Positions 12,360 to 23,485 of a stretch of 64,000 nucleotides of DNA are shown here, piece after piece. Made by a program: the position numbers and the translations under genes. Source of the stretch: Ceriagrion tenellum. Its lineage: Eukaryota > Arthropoda > Insecta > Odonata > Coenagrionidae. Every line of letters begins with the position of its first letter. Position 1 is the stretch's first letter. The stretch is taken from NCBI GenBank assembly GCA_963169105.1, contig OY720634.1:115232430-115296429 (forward strand), given 5' to 3'. The notes under the pieces were generated by a model that saw nothing but the letters and a program-made list of their open reading frames with translations, was not told where the DNA came from and did not search any database.

Positions 12360-12613
12360 CTCTAGGTCTGACGGAAGCGATAAAATAAGAGAGATACTTA
12401 GACGAACAGATAGGCACACAAACCTGGTTTTTTTTCCGCGCACAATAAGCGAGGACAATAAAAACTGAGCTCCACTAAATACACTCCCATAGTACACGTC
12501 AGAATTTCACCTCCCAAAACCTTATCCTTTACATCTTTACACGGCTGATCCCCTAACACCCCCTGCCACACGCTTATGCGGCGGCCCGCAGGGTAGTATG
12601 TAGATGTACATCC
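12360..12613 (+). mobile_element. LINE family B 3' tail
   Basis: This matches the 3' ends of the family B copies at 25.2, 28.2 and 49.0 kb: TCTGACGGAAGCGATAAAAT, then GACAATAAAAACTGAGCTCC, then ACACTCCCATAGTACACGTC, CTTATCCTTTACATCTTTAC and a terminal GTAGTATGTAGATGTA. It is truncated at its 5' end at the word CTCTAGGTCTGACGG, so only the final codons and 3' untranslated part remain. Confidence 0.8.
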
Positions 12614-15160
12614 CCGCAAGGACGCCAGGTGAGGGCTGTTAGCACCGAACGCAAGAAGAGGGGAGGGAATGGGGAAAATGTACTAGTATAGGAAAAGGAT
12701 TGTTGGGAAGTGCTTTGTTGGGTTGATTATCTCGATGTTTTTTATGCTATCGGAGGTACGCAGAAAGATGGAATTTGGATAGAGTATAACTCTTACTTTT
12801 TCGCTTCTATCAGTAATCTAATATATGTTGCAGAGTTAAAATAATATCCTCCTCGTCACTTAGAAAGTCGCATGATTTGAATTTAGTCTCCAAATCAAAT
12901 CACTATTACAACCCATGAACCCATTCAGAAAATAAAATCTAGCACGCTCATCCCTTATTCACTTCGTATTCATTGCTGTTGCGATATAAACCCTCTCCTA
13001 CACGTCCTTAAGTCGGTTCGTTGGGTTTCGATGTAAATATTGACACATGCATAGCTTATCGAAGACAGCCTATTGGCAAAACTTTCCCAAGAGTTTTAAC
13101 TCACTCAGGAAATATGCAAACGTGTTTTATTTTCCGAGAAAGATTCGCTTTATTCAGACGACCTGTCATGTAACATGTTAACGTAGGAGCTGCAGTTTTA
13201 GCCTTTCTCTTTGTGTGATATGAACACGGCTTATGTTAGAAAGCACAGTGGCTCTTAAAAGAAAAAGTCATAACTTCAGTGAAATATATCCATTCGAACC
13301 TTATTCTATCGTTTCTACTTCAGGTAGCGTTGATCTTCGGAGGTATTAATTGACGGTAATATAAAACAATAAAATTTCAGTATATTTAAAATAAAGAAAT
13401 ACAAATTTAAGGTAAAAGCCTCTCTTTTGTCACTGCGTTCTTTCTTATTGTCAACTGATGCTCAGCAATCCATTTGGGACGGAGGGCTATTTTTCGTGTA
13501 GTCCTGCTGTTGAATAACCACAAAAGTCGTCATTAATTCCATTACATTGTTATTTTATACGCAACAACCTGGGTCTAGCAGCATTAATATACTGGCTGTC
13601 TTTTTCGTAAGCAAACGACGCTCCTGTAATTATGGAGCAACTGTAACAATTGGATTCGTGGAATATTATATGCATGAGTATTCGCAACCAGGGTAATGCA
13701 TAAACACTTCGATGCGAGTAGACATTCAAATGAAATGGCGAGAAATGTTATCCGCTGGGATCGGAAAATGGGAGCTTCCATAGAGTCGACTTGCAGTGGC
13801 CATTTGTAACATAATCCACAAAGTCAAAATTTTCACCCGTTCCCCATAGTCATACATGCTTGTTAGGTTACGGAATCAATGTTCATTACCAACCGGGTAA
13901 CGAAAGATATCGTTCTCCGTGTTGGAAGGGGCACAGGTGCTTCAATGTCCGTATTCCCCTCGACCAATTGTTTCATGGGCATCCATCTTGCTCGTCCCGA
14001 CTCGCTCAGATGGCCAGAGGGTAAATCCGAAGGCCGCCGTCTCGCGCTCTTCTTCGGGGATGGACGCTATGTGCCATGGCCATCGAATTCACTCGTGCTT
14101 CTTCGGGATTTTGGTCTCGACCGCAGTAGCCCCTATCAAAAATACTCGATCGCACCCTACCTTGACTCGAACATGACCTCATAAAACCGTTGAGTTTCTG
14201 TCATTCTTTCCCACTTGGCGACCGGAATATATCTATCATGTCCGAAACTGACTACATCAGGCATTTGCGGGACGTTTCCCAGCAGATGCAAAAAAACGAG
14301 CAAAAATCGAATTCCTGCAAGTAGAACTGAAACAACTTCGTAAAAACTCCAAGATTCTCTTGACAATTTACACAACCGGTTCCATCAACGGTCGGAACTT
14401 TGCAGGGTAGAAGTAAACAACTACACGATTGGTTCTGTCTCGAGTCCTGCCTTCCCATACCGACGGTTCAGGCTAGGATCTGTCGAATGATCGGAAGATG
14501 TGGAGATTTTTCAGAACAATCCCGATTTCTACATGTGGGTGACTACTTTAAGTGCAGCAGTCCGTCCGGCAGATGGTAAGTAAGCACGTAGATGCGCCCT
14601 CTTGGAACCTTTCGTCAAAACATGTCAATTTAGATGCCAGGTTTCCCTCCACCCGTCATTCAGTCCCTGAAGTATGCAGCCCATAAATTCCTATCATTCA
14701 TTTGGTAGAAGACTAATGGCTACGACCATCCTGCACCACATCCCTTAAGATTGTAATTTATCTCCGTTGTGTACTTCTGATGCTATTAACTGAAGACATC
14801 TGACTTAGAGAAACCCATTGTACAAATAATGGAAAAGTCTGTTGGAAGTTGACCAATTTTTCGTTTTCATCACTCCTATATCAAAATGCGAACTCCACCG
14901 AGCAACACCTTCCAACGTTTATTACATTTCGAATTCAATACCGAAGGGGTCTTGCTTATTGAAAAAGAGGGAATGCTTTTTGGTCCCAATTGCCTAATCA
15001 AGGAGATGTCTCTCTAAAAGAATAACAAATCAAAAGAAGCTTTGGCAAAAAGCCATCTCTGTTCTTCGCTAAAGCGCTCAGTTGTTTTTTTAAAGATTGT
15101 TTTTAATTAAGAAAAGTGTAACTCAATCACATAAGTAAAAAAATAAACATAAAAAACAAT
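12614..15160. other. No recognised gene; GC-rich open-frame patch at 13.9-14.2 kb
   Basis: Between 13879 and 14184 both strands stay open and GC content rises. The plus frames and a minus frame (KVGCDRVFLIGATAVETK..., one stop) have no family resemblance I can name. The rest is AT-rich. The patch might be an old gene or element remnant. Confidence 0.3.
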
Positions 15161-15167
15161 TGGGGAG

Positions 15168-15360
15168 TTGTAATATCCATCGGTGACTTTTCCTTGGGGA
15201 GTACAATGGATCACCGGTGGAAAAAATTTGAATTTCAAAGAAAAAATAGGTACCAGAATAGCAAAAAAAAAATGTTTAAAAATAATAAAATCAAACTGAA
15301 AAGTTATTACTTCCATCGTTGACTTTTCGTGGCGAGAATATAACCGATCATCGGTGAACC
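15168..15360 (+). repeat. Degenerate direct repeat pair
   Basis: About 56 bp at 15168-15223 (GTTGTAATATCCATCGGTGA...GGATCACCGGTG) recurs with mismatches at 15303-15360 (GTTATTACTTCCATCGTTGA...CGATCATCGGTG), about 135 bp apart. No coding sense is evident. Confidence 0.6.
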
Positions 15361-15429
15361 GTATTGGTTGAACATACCTGTGCTCATCCTGACTGATGAA
15401 TGAGATACTATTGAGTGAAGAATAGCTGC

Positions 15430-15850
15430 TTCTCAACGGGACCTCACCTTACTCCAAACTGCCGCACAAGGGGTTCGTTTTTTTAACGTTTCTTTCCCTC
15501 GGTTATCGGAAGGGATACACTGATACCGAATGACGAGCGCGATGGTTCCGTTCCTACCTCGCCGGTATACCAAGAGCGACTGAAGCCGAAAGAGCTCCTT
15601 GGCTTCCGAGGACTCCACGCGCGTCGAGTGCGTCCGAACTTTTCTCATACCTCCCCTTCGCACTCCTCCCGCGCCCTCCCTCCCCTCGCTCTCTCCCCTC
15701 TCTCTCCCCTCTTCCTCTACTCAACCTCTCCCTTTTTCTCCAAACCGTCTTCTCCATGGAACGAGGAAAGAAAGATATAAGGCGCCTTGGATTGGCTACA
15801 AGACTGCTCAATGCCTATTTTTTTAATCGCTTTCCCTGGGAAAAAACATG
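15430..15850. other. GC-rich segment with polypyrimidine tract
   Basis: CpG-containing sequence is followed by an almost pure C/T tract (about 15652-15748). Open frames here on both strands follow from base composition and carry no motif. Similar tracts lie at 20.64-20.8 kb and 28.86-28.98 kb. Confidence 0.5.
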
Positions 15851-16519
15851 AACTCCTCGAGAATCAAATATAGTGCAGCTTCAAAGTACTAAGGATTATT
15901 AAATGTCTTTCCTGCGCAGATAATAGGCTACTATTCGTGCAACTTATGTTCTCCCGTTCGGCCCCAGAGTTAATTTCTATTGCCCGCAGACCTTTTTTAT
16001 TTTGCATATTTACATTAGAAATAGTGGTTGCACCAAGTCGCGACAAACACCATTGGAAAGATAATTGAATAAAAATTATTATTCTTGCAATAGATTTTTG
16101 TATTTCAACTGATTCACTGTAAATTTTGAAATTTTTTTCATAAAATTGCTGGAAATTAAGCATTTTAAGTACACTGTCTTCTTGATGACCGATAGCATTG
16201 TTTAAGCCGACTCTTTTACGGATATATGGTGAAAATAGGCCCTTATCGTATCATTTGAAATGCTAAGTAGTTTTTACCATTGGGAAAGTAAGGGAAAGAG
16301 CAAAGACCTAAAAAAACCGAAAGTCCTGTACCAAAAACTCAGCCATAATCACGGAGTTTTACTGGATCAAAAAAAATATAATTTCAGTGAAATGACATTA
16401 TGATATGCATCATATAGTGAATAAACGGGCAAATTCCACATCGTAAAAAAACCGTAAGTAAGACATGATGAGAATATATTTTCATTTTATAAGTAAAACA
16501 ATCAAAATGCCATAAGTTA
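15851..16519. other. No recognised feature
   Basis: AT-rich spacer. Confidence 0.45.
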
Positions 16520-16972
16520 TAAAATGCGAAAAGTCTAGCTCAATGTTTTATTTGGAGTGTAGAGCTTCATGGAGCCGAAACATGGACAGTCAGAAGGAAA
16601 CAGGAGAAATATCTAGAAGGTTTTGAAATGTGGCTATGGAGAAGAATGAAATGATTAACATGGAGAGATAAAGTGAGCAATGAAGAAGTATTGACAAGGA
16701 TAAAAGAGAAAAGGAATATTTCAAGACCAGTAAGAAAGAGAAGGGCGAACTGGATGGGACACGTTCTGAGGAAAGATGGCCTGCTGAAATGAATATTAGT
16801 GGGAAAGATCAAGGGAAAGAGAGGGAGAGGAAGACGAAGAAATCATATGTTGACAGATATTATGAATGAAAGGAGTTACGAAGGGTTGAGGGAGAGAGCA
16901 CAGGATAGACGAGAATGGAAGGGGCAGTTCAATTGAAACCTGTCTGAGGACAGATTCACCAAAGAAGAAGAG
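16520..16972 (+). mobile_element. RTE-like LINE C-terminal fragment (family D)
   Basis: From 16544 one frame reads CFIWSVELHGAETWTVRR, then GFEMWLWRRMK and a TGA. After small breaks it resumes as TWRDKVSNEEVLTRIKEK, RRANWMGHVLRKDGLL and GKRGRGRRRN. These are, in order, the WS..LYG.ETW, FEMW.WRRM, W.D...NEEVL, W.GH.LR and GRGR.R blocks of the RTE-type LINE C-terminus after the catalytic core. The tail is purine-rich (CCAAAGAAGAAGAGGA). It is 5'-truncated and lacks all catalytic motifs. The minus-strand open frame across it is a shadow. Confidence 0.85.
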
Positions 16973-17650
16973 GATTTTCAGAACCGATTTGCCGCTTTCA
17001 TTTGCATCATTTGGAGATCGTAAATTGCCGTTCGGTTTTCCATTATTTAACCTTTTGACGTTAACTGAACAGGATTTTCTTTTCCTTTACAAAATTTACC
17101 ATTCGAATTTAAAATAAACTAATTTAAGCAGCCACCTTCGGAGGCGATTGTATTTTACTCTCAATTAAAGGTTCGATTTCTTTTCCTTTTTCATTACTTC
17201 TTCGCTTTTGAATATCCTGATTGCAAGTTGCTTGATTGAACTGGTCATCTCACTCTTGCTCGACTTATAACTCTCTATGCATAAATCAAGTGTTGCTAGA
17301 TCTAGGTCACCTGCAACTTTGCATGTGAAATTCCAAAGATCATCCATCCCACGGCTCAAAACTAATACATCTATAAAAATATTACTATAAACAGTGACTC
17401 ATTTGCTACGTCTCAAATCTGCGCAAAGCAAACGTCCAAATACTATTATGTGGATAAAATAATTACGATCTCATGGTATTTTGTTTTAATCCTATTACAA
17501 GCGGTTTCTCAGTCGCTGCCTTTAAATGAACTGCTGATTGAATAGCGCAGAGTTGCATTGTAACTGTGCTATTAGCGTTATCTGCGTCGTCATTGTTGAG
17601 TTATGAAAGGAGAGTTTACACATGGGAGTCATATCCATGACAGTGGCCTT
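16973..17650. other. No recognised feature
   Basis: AT-rich sequence; a 64-codon minus open frame at 17165-17359 has no recognisable motif. Confidence 0.4.
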
Positions 17651-17851
17651 GTTATTTTCTATTATCTCATATTTAGTTAAATTATATATAAATATTTATA
17701 TTATAATAATTAATTATCAATTCTTTTCAAATTGTATTTCAATATTAAGATACTGATGATGTAATAGATTATATTTTATATTAATAAATGTTATTTTCTA
17801 TTATCTAATATTTAGTTATATTATATATACATATTTATATTATAATAATTA
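17651..17851 (+). repeat. 62-bp direct repeat, AT-rich
   Basis: GTTATTTTCTATTATCTCAT...ATAATAATTA at 17651-17712 recurs at 17790-17851 with only a few substitutions (period 139). The intervening 77 bp is also very AT-rich. It could be two units of a larger tandem repeat or the duplicated ends of an insertion. Confidence 0.9.
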
Positions 17852-17919
17852 AGAGGTCGCTTGCAAGAACGCATATCCATGGCAGTAGTGGTCAATATTG
17901 GTGGTAATCAACCGCGGTT

Positions 17920-17967
17920 GCTACTTGCAAGGAAAATAGACTGGTTTCTATTTTGCCTTCAAGTAGC
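17920..17967. repeat. Imperfect 20-bp hairpin
   Basis: GCTACTTGCAAGGAAAATAG at 17920-17939 is complementary, with two mismatches, to CTATTTTGCCTTCAAGTAGC at 17948-17967, leaving an 8-base loop. Confidence 0.8.
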
Positions 17968-18499
17968 ATATCGAACGTGCGAACAAGTCGCATCACATCC
18001 CTTGGAATCTTGGTCACATGACAGCAAACGGAGATTTAAATTATAAACAAAATAATTTAGTTGGAGGACTCATCGTTGCTTATGTAAATATTTATTTTAC
18101 TTGAAAATATTTTAAATGCTAAAGAACCCCTAAGGTCAGCTATATGACTTATCTCCTATTAGATTATAATCATTATCGTCACAATGAACACACTTGATTC
18201 GACGTAATGATGCATAATAATTGTAATTCAAGCAAGTTTATTAAACCCACGAATGCCTATGGGACTAAAAAAGCGATATATGGCAGTCAGTATTGCCAAA
18301 TTTGGGCGATTTTCGTAATTGCCATATTCATTGTTTACGTCAGTTATTTATTTGTTTGGAAAAAGCCGGAAGTTATGTGGAAGCAGAACGATTCCCTGCG
18401 AGTGGCGGTACGATTCGAGATATCGTTACACTCGCCACTTCCATAGAAGTCAACTTCCATGGGTAAACCCGGCTTAAGAATTGACGAGGAGAAGTCCGA

Positions 18500-18735
18500 A
18501 TGAACGGGCAGCAATTTCGAAGTGGTTGCAGCTATAATTTATCCATTTACGGATGAATATTGAGATCTTCACTGTCTAAGTCGCTTTGATTCGGCTACAA
18601 AAGAATGGATGCGGCGAAGTGTCACTGAGCGGACATCGATTTCGAAGTGGTTTTGATGCTGCTATAAGTTATGTATTTACCAGCATTTACGTTTGAATGT
18701 CGAAGCACTCACCGTTTGGATTAGAATTAAGACGC
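18500..18735 (+). repeat. Degenerate tandem repeat (about 130-bp period)
   Basis: The words ATTTCGAAGTGGTT...GCTATAATTTAT...TTTACG...TGAATATTG...CACTGTCTAAG near 18510-18590 recur as ATTTCGAAGTGGTT...GCTATAAGTTAT...TTTACG...TGAATGTCG...CACCGTTTGG near 18640-18720. No function is apparent. Confidence 0.55.
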
Positions 18736-19029
18736 TTTCATATATTATAGAATTAAGAAGATTCTTTTCTGAATACGTCGAACTACCATGTATATTATTC
18801 CTTACTTTTATCCCTCCCATTGACAATCAATCGGCATTAAGTGTACAGCTAGTTTTCAATATAAAACGAATGAGTGCGGTGCAAGCAGATTGTAAATGGG
18901 AAGAATCAGTGTGTCGTCTTCATCAGCACTCATCAGTCGGAGGAATGACTGAAATTTGCCGTGGGACGAGTCATTCGCATGGACTGAGTTTCGATTCGAG
19001 GTAGACAAATTTCACGCTGGATGCTTTTG

Positions 19030-19160
19030 CTAATTAGGTTACCCAGGCCTCCTCCTGTTTCAATATTACTTTTGAGGTTTTTCTCGGAGAGTAAGGGTTC
19101 AAATCCCAGTCCTGGAAAATGATTTGTTCCGCAGTATATTTCCTACAGTCTTCCTCAGCG
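19030..19160 (+). repeat. SINE fragment with tRNA box B
   Basis: GGGTTCAAATCCCAGTCCTG at 19097-19116 is a good box B followed by the SINE body AAAATGATTTGTTCCGCAGT, nearly the same as in the copy at 38.5 kb. The box A side is decayed. Confidence 0.6.
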
Positions 19161-19636
19161 GAAAGTGCCCGATAAAGTTTGACGCTTAAAATTAGTCCAA
19201 ATAGTTGCTTGCCACAACTATCCACTAATTAATCTTTTTAGATTACTGCTTAGTTCCTTCATGATTCCATATTTTGACATCCCTCGTATTTATGTATTGT
19301 AAGCCAAAGATGACCATGAGTGGAGGTGCCGGTTGCAAGTCCTATTGCGGCGACACTTGCCTGCGGCGTAAGCCACGGCTATACAAAATAATACGCCGCA
19401 CCATCCACGTTCCTCTTGGTTCTTTTGTTTTTCGTTATTTTGTCTCGGTCCATTCATATTTCAATGAGAAAAAGGAAATTACCTTGCTCAGAAGAAATCA
19501 TACTTTCCATTTTATTTGCACAGGAAGAGTAAAACGTTTCTAGTCTCGAACCTGGGACATTATCTTAGGGATAACTATTCTGAATTACACATCGAATGCA
19601 TGACGGCTTCACTTGGAAATTGAGAATTTACAGCAA

Positions 19637-19693
19637 CTCATTCACTGACAATTTCTATCAATGACAATTTCTTAAAAATTGTCAGTGAATGAG
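19637..19693. repeat. Perfect 18-bp hairpin
   Basis: CTCATTCACTGACAATTT (19637-19654) and its exact reverse complement (19676-19693) flank a 21-base loop that itself contains another TGACAATTT. It resembles a tiny foldback element. Confidence 0.9.
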
Positions 19694-20152
19694 GTAAAGA
19701 GAAATTTAGTCAATTTTCCACATTACATATATGAGTTGTAACATTAAACTACTTTTCCGTTAAAAAATTATGACGATATTAAAGTTTCGAGCTAAATCTT
19801 TGGGGAACCCTCACGGCTCCATGACCAATGCTGGGTTATCCGTGGATGTGCCATTAAAAGCTAATCTTTTTAAGTGCATAACTAAAACGCATGAGTTTCC
19901 TATTAACAGAACATTATGTCGAGACCATTATACACCGACACGATGCTATCTACTGGCGGCTCTCCGAACAAATGTTCACGTTTCGCTCACTCTTCTCGTT
20001 CCGCTCACTCTTCTCGTTCAGTCAATCGTCGGTGGTGCATACTGAAGTGCAACGATATGTCCCGAGCTGCGCTAACTACAACTCCTCGTATGAGAAGAAG
20101 AAAAAAGAAGTCTCTTTTTTGGAGTATTCGCCGCATAAACTATCCATTAAAT

Positions 20153-20567
20153 ATGGCTGATGTAGCAATCCATGCATCGGAAGCATGGTCCATTGGAAAA
20201 GCTGACCAGAAGAGACTAGTAGCCTTCGAAACCTGGTACTGGAGGAGGATACTGAAGATAAAATGGACGGAAAATATAAGGAATGATGAAGTTTACAGAA
20301 GAGTAGAAGAGGAAAGGACCATATGGAACACCATGGAGAAAAGAAGAACCAGATGGATTTGACAAACCCTGAGACACAATGGGTTTGTGGGGAACATAAT
20401 TGAAGGTAAAATAGAGGAAAAAGTCCCCAGAGGAAGACCCAGGAATAAGTTCATGGACCAAATAAAGAGGAAAGTTCATTGGAAGAGATAACAGGAGGTA
20501 AGGGAGCTAGCATTAGATAGGGAAGGGTGGAGGGCTGCAGTCAGCCAATCTTAGGATTGAACGATTA
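20153..20567 (+). mobile_element. RTE-like LINE 3' fragment (family A)
   Basis: The frame reads WSIGKADQKRL, AFETWYWRRILKIKWTENIR, NDEVYRRVEEER, RRTRWI with a stop in place of the next residue, then TLRHNGF and GRPRNKFMDQIK. These are the C-terminal blocks of RTE-type LINEs. It ends with the family A terminus GGCTGCAGTCAGCCAATCTTAGGATTGAA followed by a degenerate (ATGA)-like tail. It matches, on the other strand, the copies at 23.2, 33.0, 37.4, 49.2 and 52.6 kb. It is 5'-truncated near 20153. The open frames starting upstream of it run into the LINE by chance. Confidence 0.9.
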
Positions 20568-20639
20568 ATGAATGGCTGATGTATGGCGCATTTCAGTGGC
20601 TTCCTCGTTTTATCTTGCCAAGCGGTTCTGTTTCCTCCA

Positions 20640-20800
20640 TCGTTGTAAGCGCCCTCTTCCCTCTCTTTTATGCCTCTCTCTCCCCCTCCTTCCGCCTATC
20701 TTACCTCCCTTTCTTTTCCTCCCCGTCTCCTCCTCACGCCTTATTCCCCACCTTCCCCTCTCACCCTCACTCCACCCTCCCCTCGGTTTCCCCTCACGGT
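20640..20800. other. Polypyrimidine tract
   Basis: Dense C/T sequence on the plus strand with short TCC/CCT iterations. It produces several overlapping serine/proline-rich open frames that I regard as composition artefacts. It lies directly downstream of the LINE at 20.15-20.57 kb. Confidence 0.6.
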
Positions 20801-21029
20801 CGAGCATACCATCTCGTGCGCCGCACAAGTGTCTGTTCTCACCAACCACTTCCCGAGCGCCACCGCCGAAAATCCGTCTCGGAAAGACCTAAGTGGTCTT
20901 TATTTCGCGACTTTGTGGATGGTCAGTAGAGGCATACAGATGGGTTTTTCTGAACATTTTACTACCATTTTTACCGACACGAACACTCATTATTGTTGAT
21001 TGCATCACAATTTTCATAAAAAAATATCT

Positions 21030-21115
21030 TCTTTTCTGAGGTTTTTGGCACAAATAATCGTAGCAAGTTGCTTTGGCAAGTATTTCGACTAAATTCTAAA
21101 TCATCATCAGGGCTA
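21030..21115 (-). mobile_element. Penelope-like terminal motif (possible)
   Basis: On the minus strand the sequence reads CCTGATGATGATTTAGAATT then AGTCGAAATACTTGCCAAAG. The spaced words CCTGA(T/A)GA...(C/A)GAAA...TTG(C/G)CA recur at 27.1 kb (minus) and, decayed, at 51.74 kb next to a Penelope-like coding remnant. I infer the end of such an element; this copy has no coding remnant of its own. Confidence 0.35.
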
Positions 21116-22744
21116 ATGTGGAGAAATGAATATACCGTAGAAAATTGCTCAATCAAAACAAAAAGGCTTGGATGGTACGTACACTGGCTATTTACATTTA
21201 CAAAATATTTACGGTAACTTTTTTACGGCCAACAAACTTTTGTCACATAACAAATGTTACCAATATTTTACCCTCTATGGACGAGTGAGTCAAATTTGTT
21301 ACGTTTCAAAATCATTGAAATATCTGCCTTCTAAGAGGCTTTTCTATTTAGTTGCTGGGCTAGACAGAATTGTATCGCTTCGGATTTCGTGTGTGCAAAG
21401 TTGAGTCTCTTTCCGTGGTCTGTCAAACAATTTGAATAGATGAATGTGTGACGGTATTCACTGACGATGGCGTGCCTGGTGGAGCTCTGAAATAAATAGT
21501 TACGGCTGTCATATGAAGAAAAAGTTGGGGAAGTTTAAAAAAAGGTACGTTATGAAGGTAATGTTGAGGTATACCTTATGTAAATATTATTATGTAAATT
21601 ATTGCTTTAAAATAAAAATATACACAATGCAAATACGTCACATTTCAAAATAAATGCTATTATCAAATTGTAATTTTTTTGAAATGCTTAAATATCACTT
21701 TTAAAAAACTAATATAGAGGCAGTATTGTTTTCATGCTGATGCTTCATAATTCTAGAGTGGATCTGGCCTCTGGGTCACTTAATCCAGATTTTCTGAAAA
21801 TTTGAATATAGCATCTTTGAAGTGCATTTTATAAACTGAGATAAAAATAAAATAGGGTATCGAGGCTAGTTTCACTGTAATTCAGACTTGAAAGCGATGA
21901 TTTTCACATGAACTCTTATGGAGATCGCTCAGATTACAGAGGGAAAATGCCAATTGGAACGAGAAAGCATACTCAAGCTTTGAAGTAAAACTACCAAACC
22001 TAAAAGCGAAGCAAAGTACTGGGATATAGAATAAAAATTAAACATAGGCATAACACTACCAATTGTTTTAAGTTATTAGCGTAATACTGCCGTAATGGAA
22101 GTCAAAATACGGTAGTTCCATGCGAATGGCGCTGCAGTCGGCCTAAGATTGGAAAAATAAGATTTAAAAAAATATAACTGTGGGGTAATCTGAGTATTTT
22201 GAAACTTAATTATGGTTTTCAGAAGATAACCCATTTCATCTGAGGAAGAAAGATTTTTTTTAAACTGAATAAATAAAAATGTGTAACTTGGTGTTAGTGA
22301 CGGCTCATATAACCAAGCAAGAGCCACCTAAATCCTTTTGGTTTTTACTGAGCAGTTCTCTACGGTACGTTCTTTTCTCCATAAAACCTCATATGATGAT
22401 GATTTTATGTTAAATCTAAACTTGATAAAATTAATTTGACCAAAATGCTTGAATAAAAAATAAAACATATTGCAATGGAAATGAACATGGTAGAGAACAA
22501 GAATGACTGAGTAAATTTGATTTATAGGGTTACGCATCTAATTTTGCCACACTTTTCGTACGAAGTAGTGCAAAAGTCACTAATCTTGCGTTATATGTGC
22601 TCGATGACTCATGATTACACTCTTTATAAATTCAATTTTACTACATCATGAATTCCTGCCGCTAGCAGAAAAATTACCGCTGAGAAGCAATCAATCAAAT
22701 CTTTTAACACAACTTTAGCGGATTGCTAGTAAGTGCATAGTAGT
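21116..22744. other. No recognised feature
   Basis: AT-rich, with only short open frames that lack motifs. Confidence 0.45.
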
Positions 22745-23188
22745 AAGGAGGCATTCAGGAAGAAAAAGACTGTACTAACTAATGCAATGGAGCTGGAACT
22801 GAAGAAGAGAATCGTTAAGTGTTTTGTTTGGAGTGTGTTTGTGTACCATACTAACTTTGACGACGACAGAAAAGGATAGAATAAGGATAGAGAGTTTAGA
22901 AATGTGGATTTGGAGGAAAGTGCTCAAGAGAGAGTACAAGAAGTAAGAAAGCTCTTAAAGACCATTGAAGATAGGAAGAAGAGCTGGATGGGACATGTAC
23001 TGAGAAGGAAATGCTTGTTACGAGATGTACTGGAAAGAATGGTAGATGGGAACCACAAAAGAGGAAGAAAGAAAAGAAAGATTTTTGATGACCTGAAGGA
23101 TGGAGTTACAGAGAATTGAAGAGGATAGCAGAGGACAGAGAGAGATGGAGGCACCAAGGACCTGCAAAAGCAGACGACTAATGATGAT
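22745..23188 (+). mobile_element. RTE-like LINE C-terminal fragment (family D relative)
   Basis: AFRKKKTVLTNAMELELKKR at about 22751 leads to IVKCFVWSVFVY. After frameshifts follow SLEMWIWRKVLK, then LLKTIEDRKKSWMGHVLRRK and KRGRKKRKIFDDLK. The order is that of the RTE-type C-terminus. The end is a short ATGATGATGA-like tail near 23180. The open frame 22904-23119 is one piece of it. Its 3' end lies within a few bases of the 3' end of a family A copy on the opposite strand. Confidence 0.8.
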
Positions 23189-23192
23189 GACC

Positions 23193-23485
23193 TTCAATTA
23201 TGTTCTTCACAAATCAAATGTGTCTCAGGGTGTGCCCAATCCATCTTGTTCTTCTTTTCTGTATAGTGTACCACATGGTCTTTTCCTCTTCTACTCTTCT
23301 GTACACTTCATCATTTCTTATTTTTTCCGTCCATTTTGTCTTCAGCATCCTCCTCCAGCACCAGTTTTCGAAGGCTTCTAGTCTTTTCTGGTCAGCTTCC
23401 CAGCTGACCAGAAAACGGTCCATGATTCTCCATAGAGTGCTAAGTTCCACACTAATGTTTTCACAACATTCTCTCTCAGTGTGAC
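23193..23485 (-). mobile_element. LINE family A fragment, minus
   Basis: The minus-strand frame (23214-23498) reads ADQKRLEAFENWCWRRMLKT, KWTEKIRNDEVYRRVEEEKT and RRTRWIGHTLRH, close to the copies at 20.2 and 52.9 kb. It stops at the word for NIIEG (about 23193), so it lacks the family A tail: both ends are truncated. It abuts the plus-strand LINE ending at 23188. Confidence 0.85.

Noticed and set aside
13879..14184. Two overlapping open frames in a GC-rich patch
   Set aside because: All nearby frames tend to be open because of GC content; no family resemblance, so I list only a GC-rich patch.
20572..20999. Overlapping plus and minus open frames of 79-116 codons
   Set aside because: They are created by the polypyrimidine tract and are rich in serine and proline on one strand and arginine and glycine on the other.
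21085..21110. Hammerhead ribozyme at CCTGATGATG...CGAAA
   Set aside because: The core words are present, but I could not draw a stem II between them at this locus; kept only as a terminal motif.
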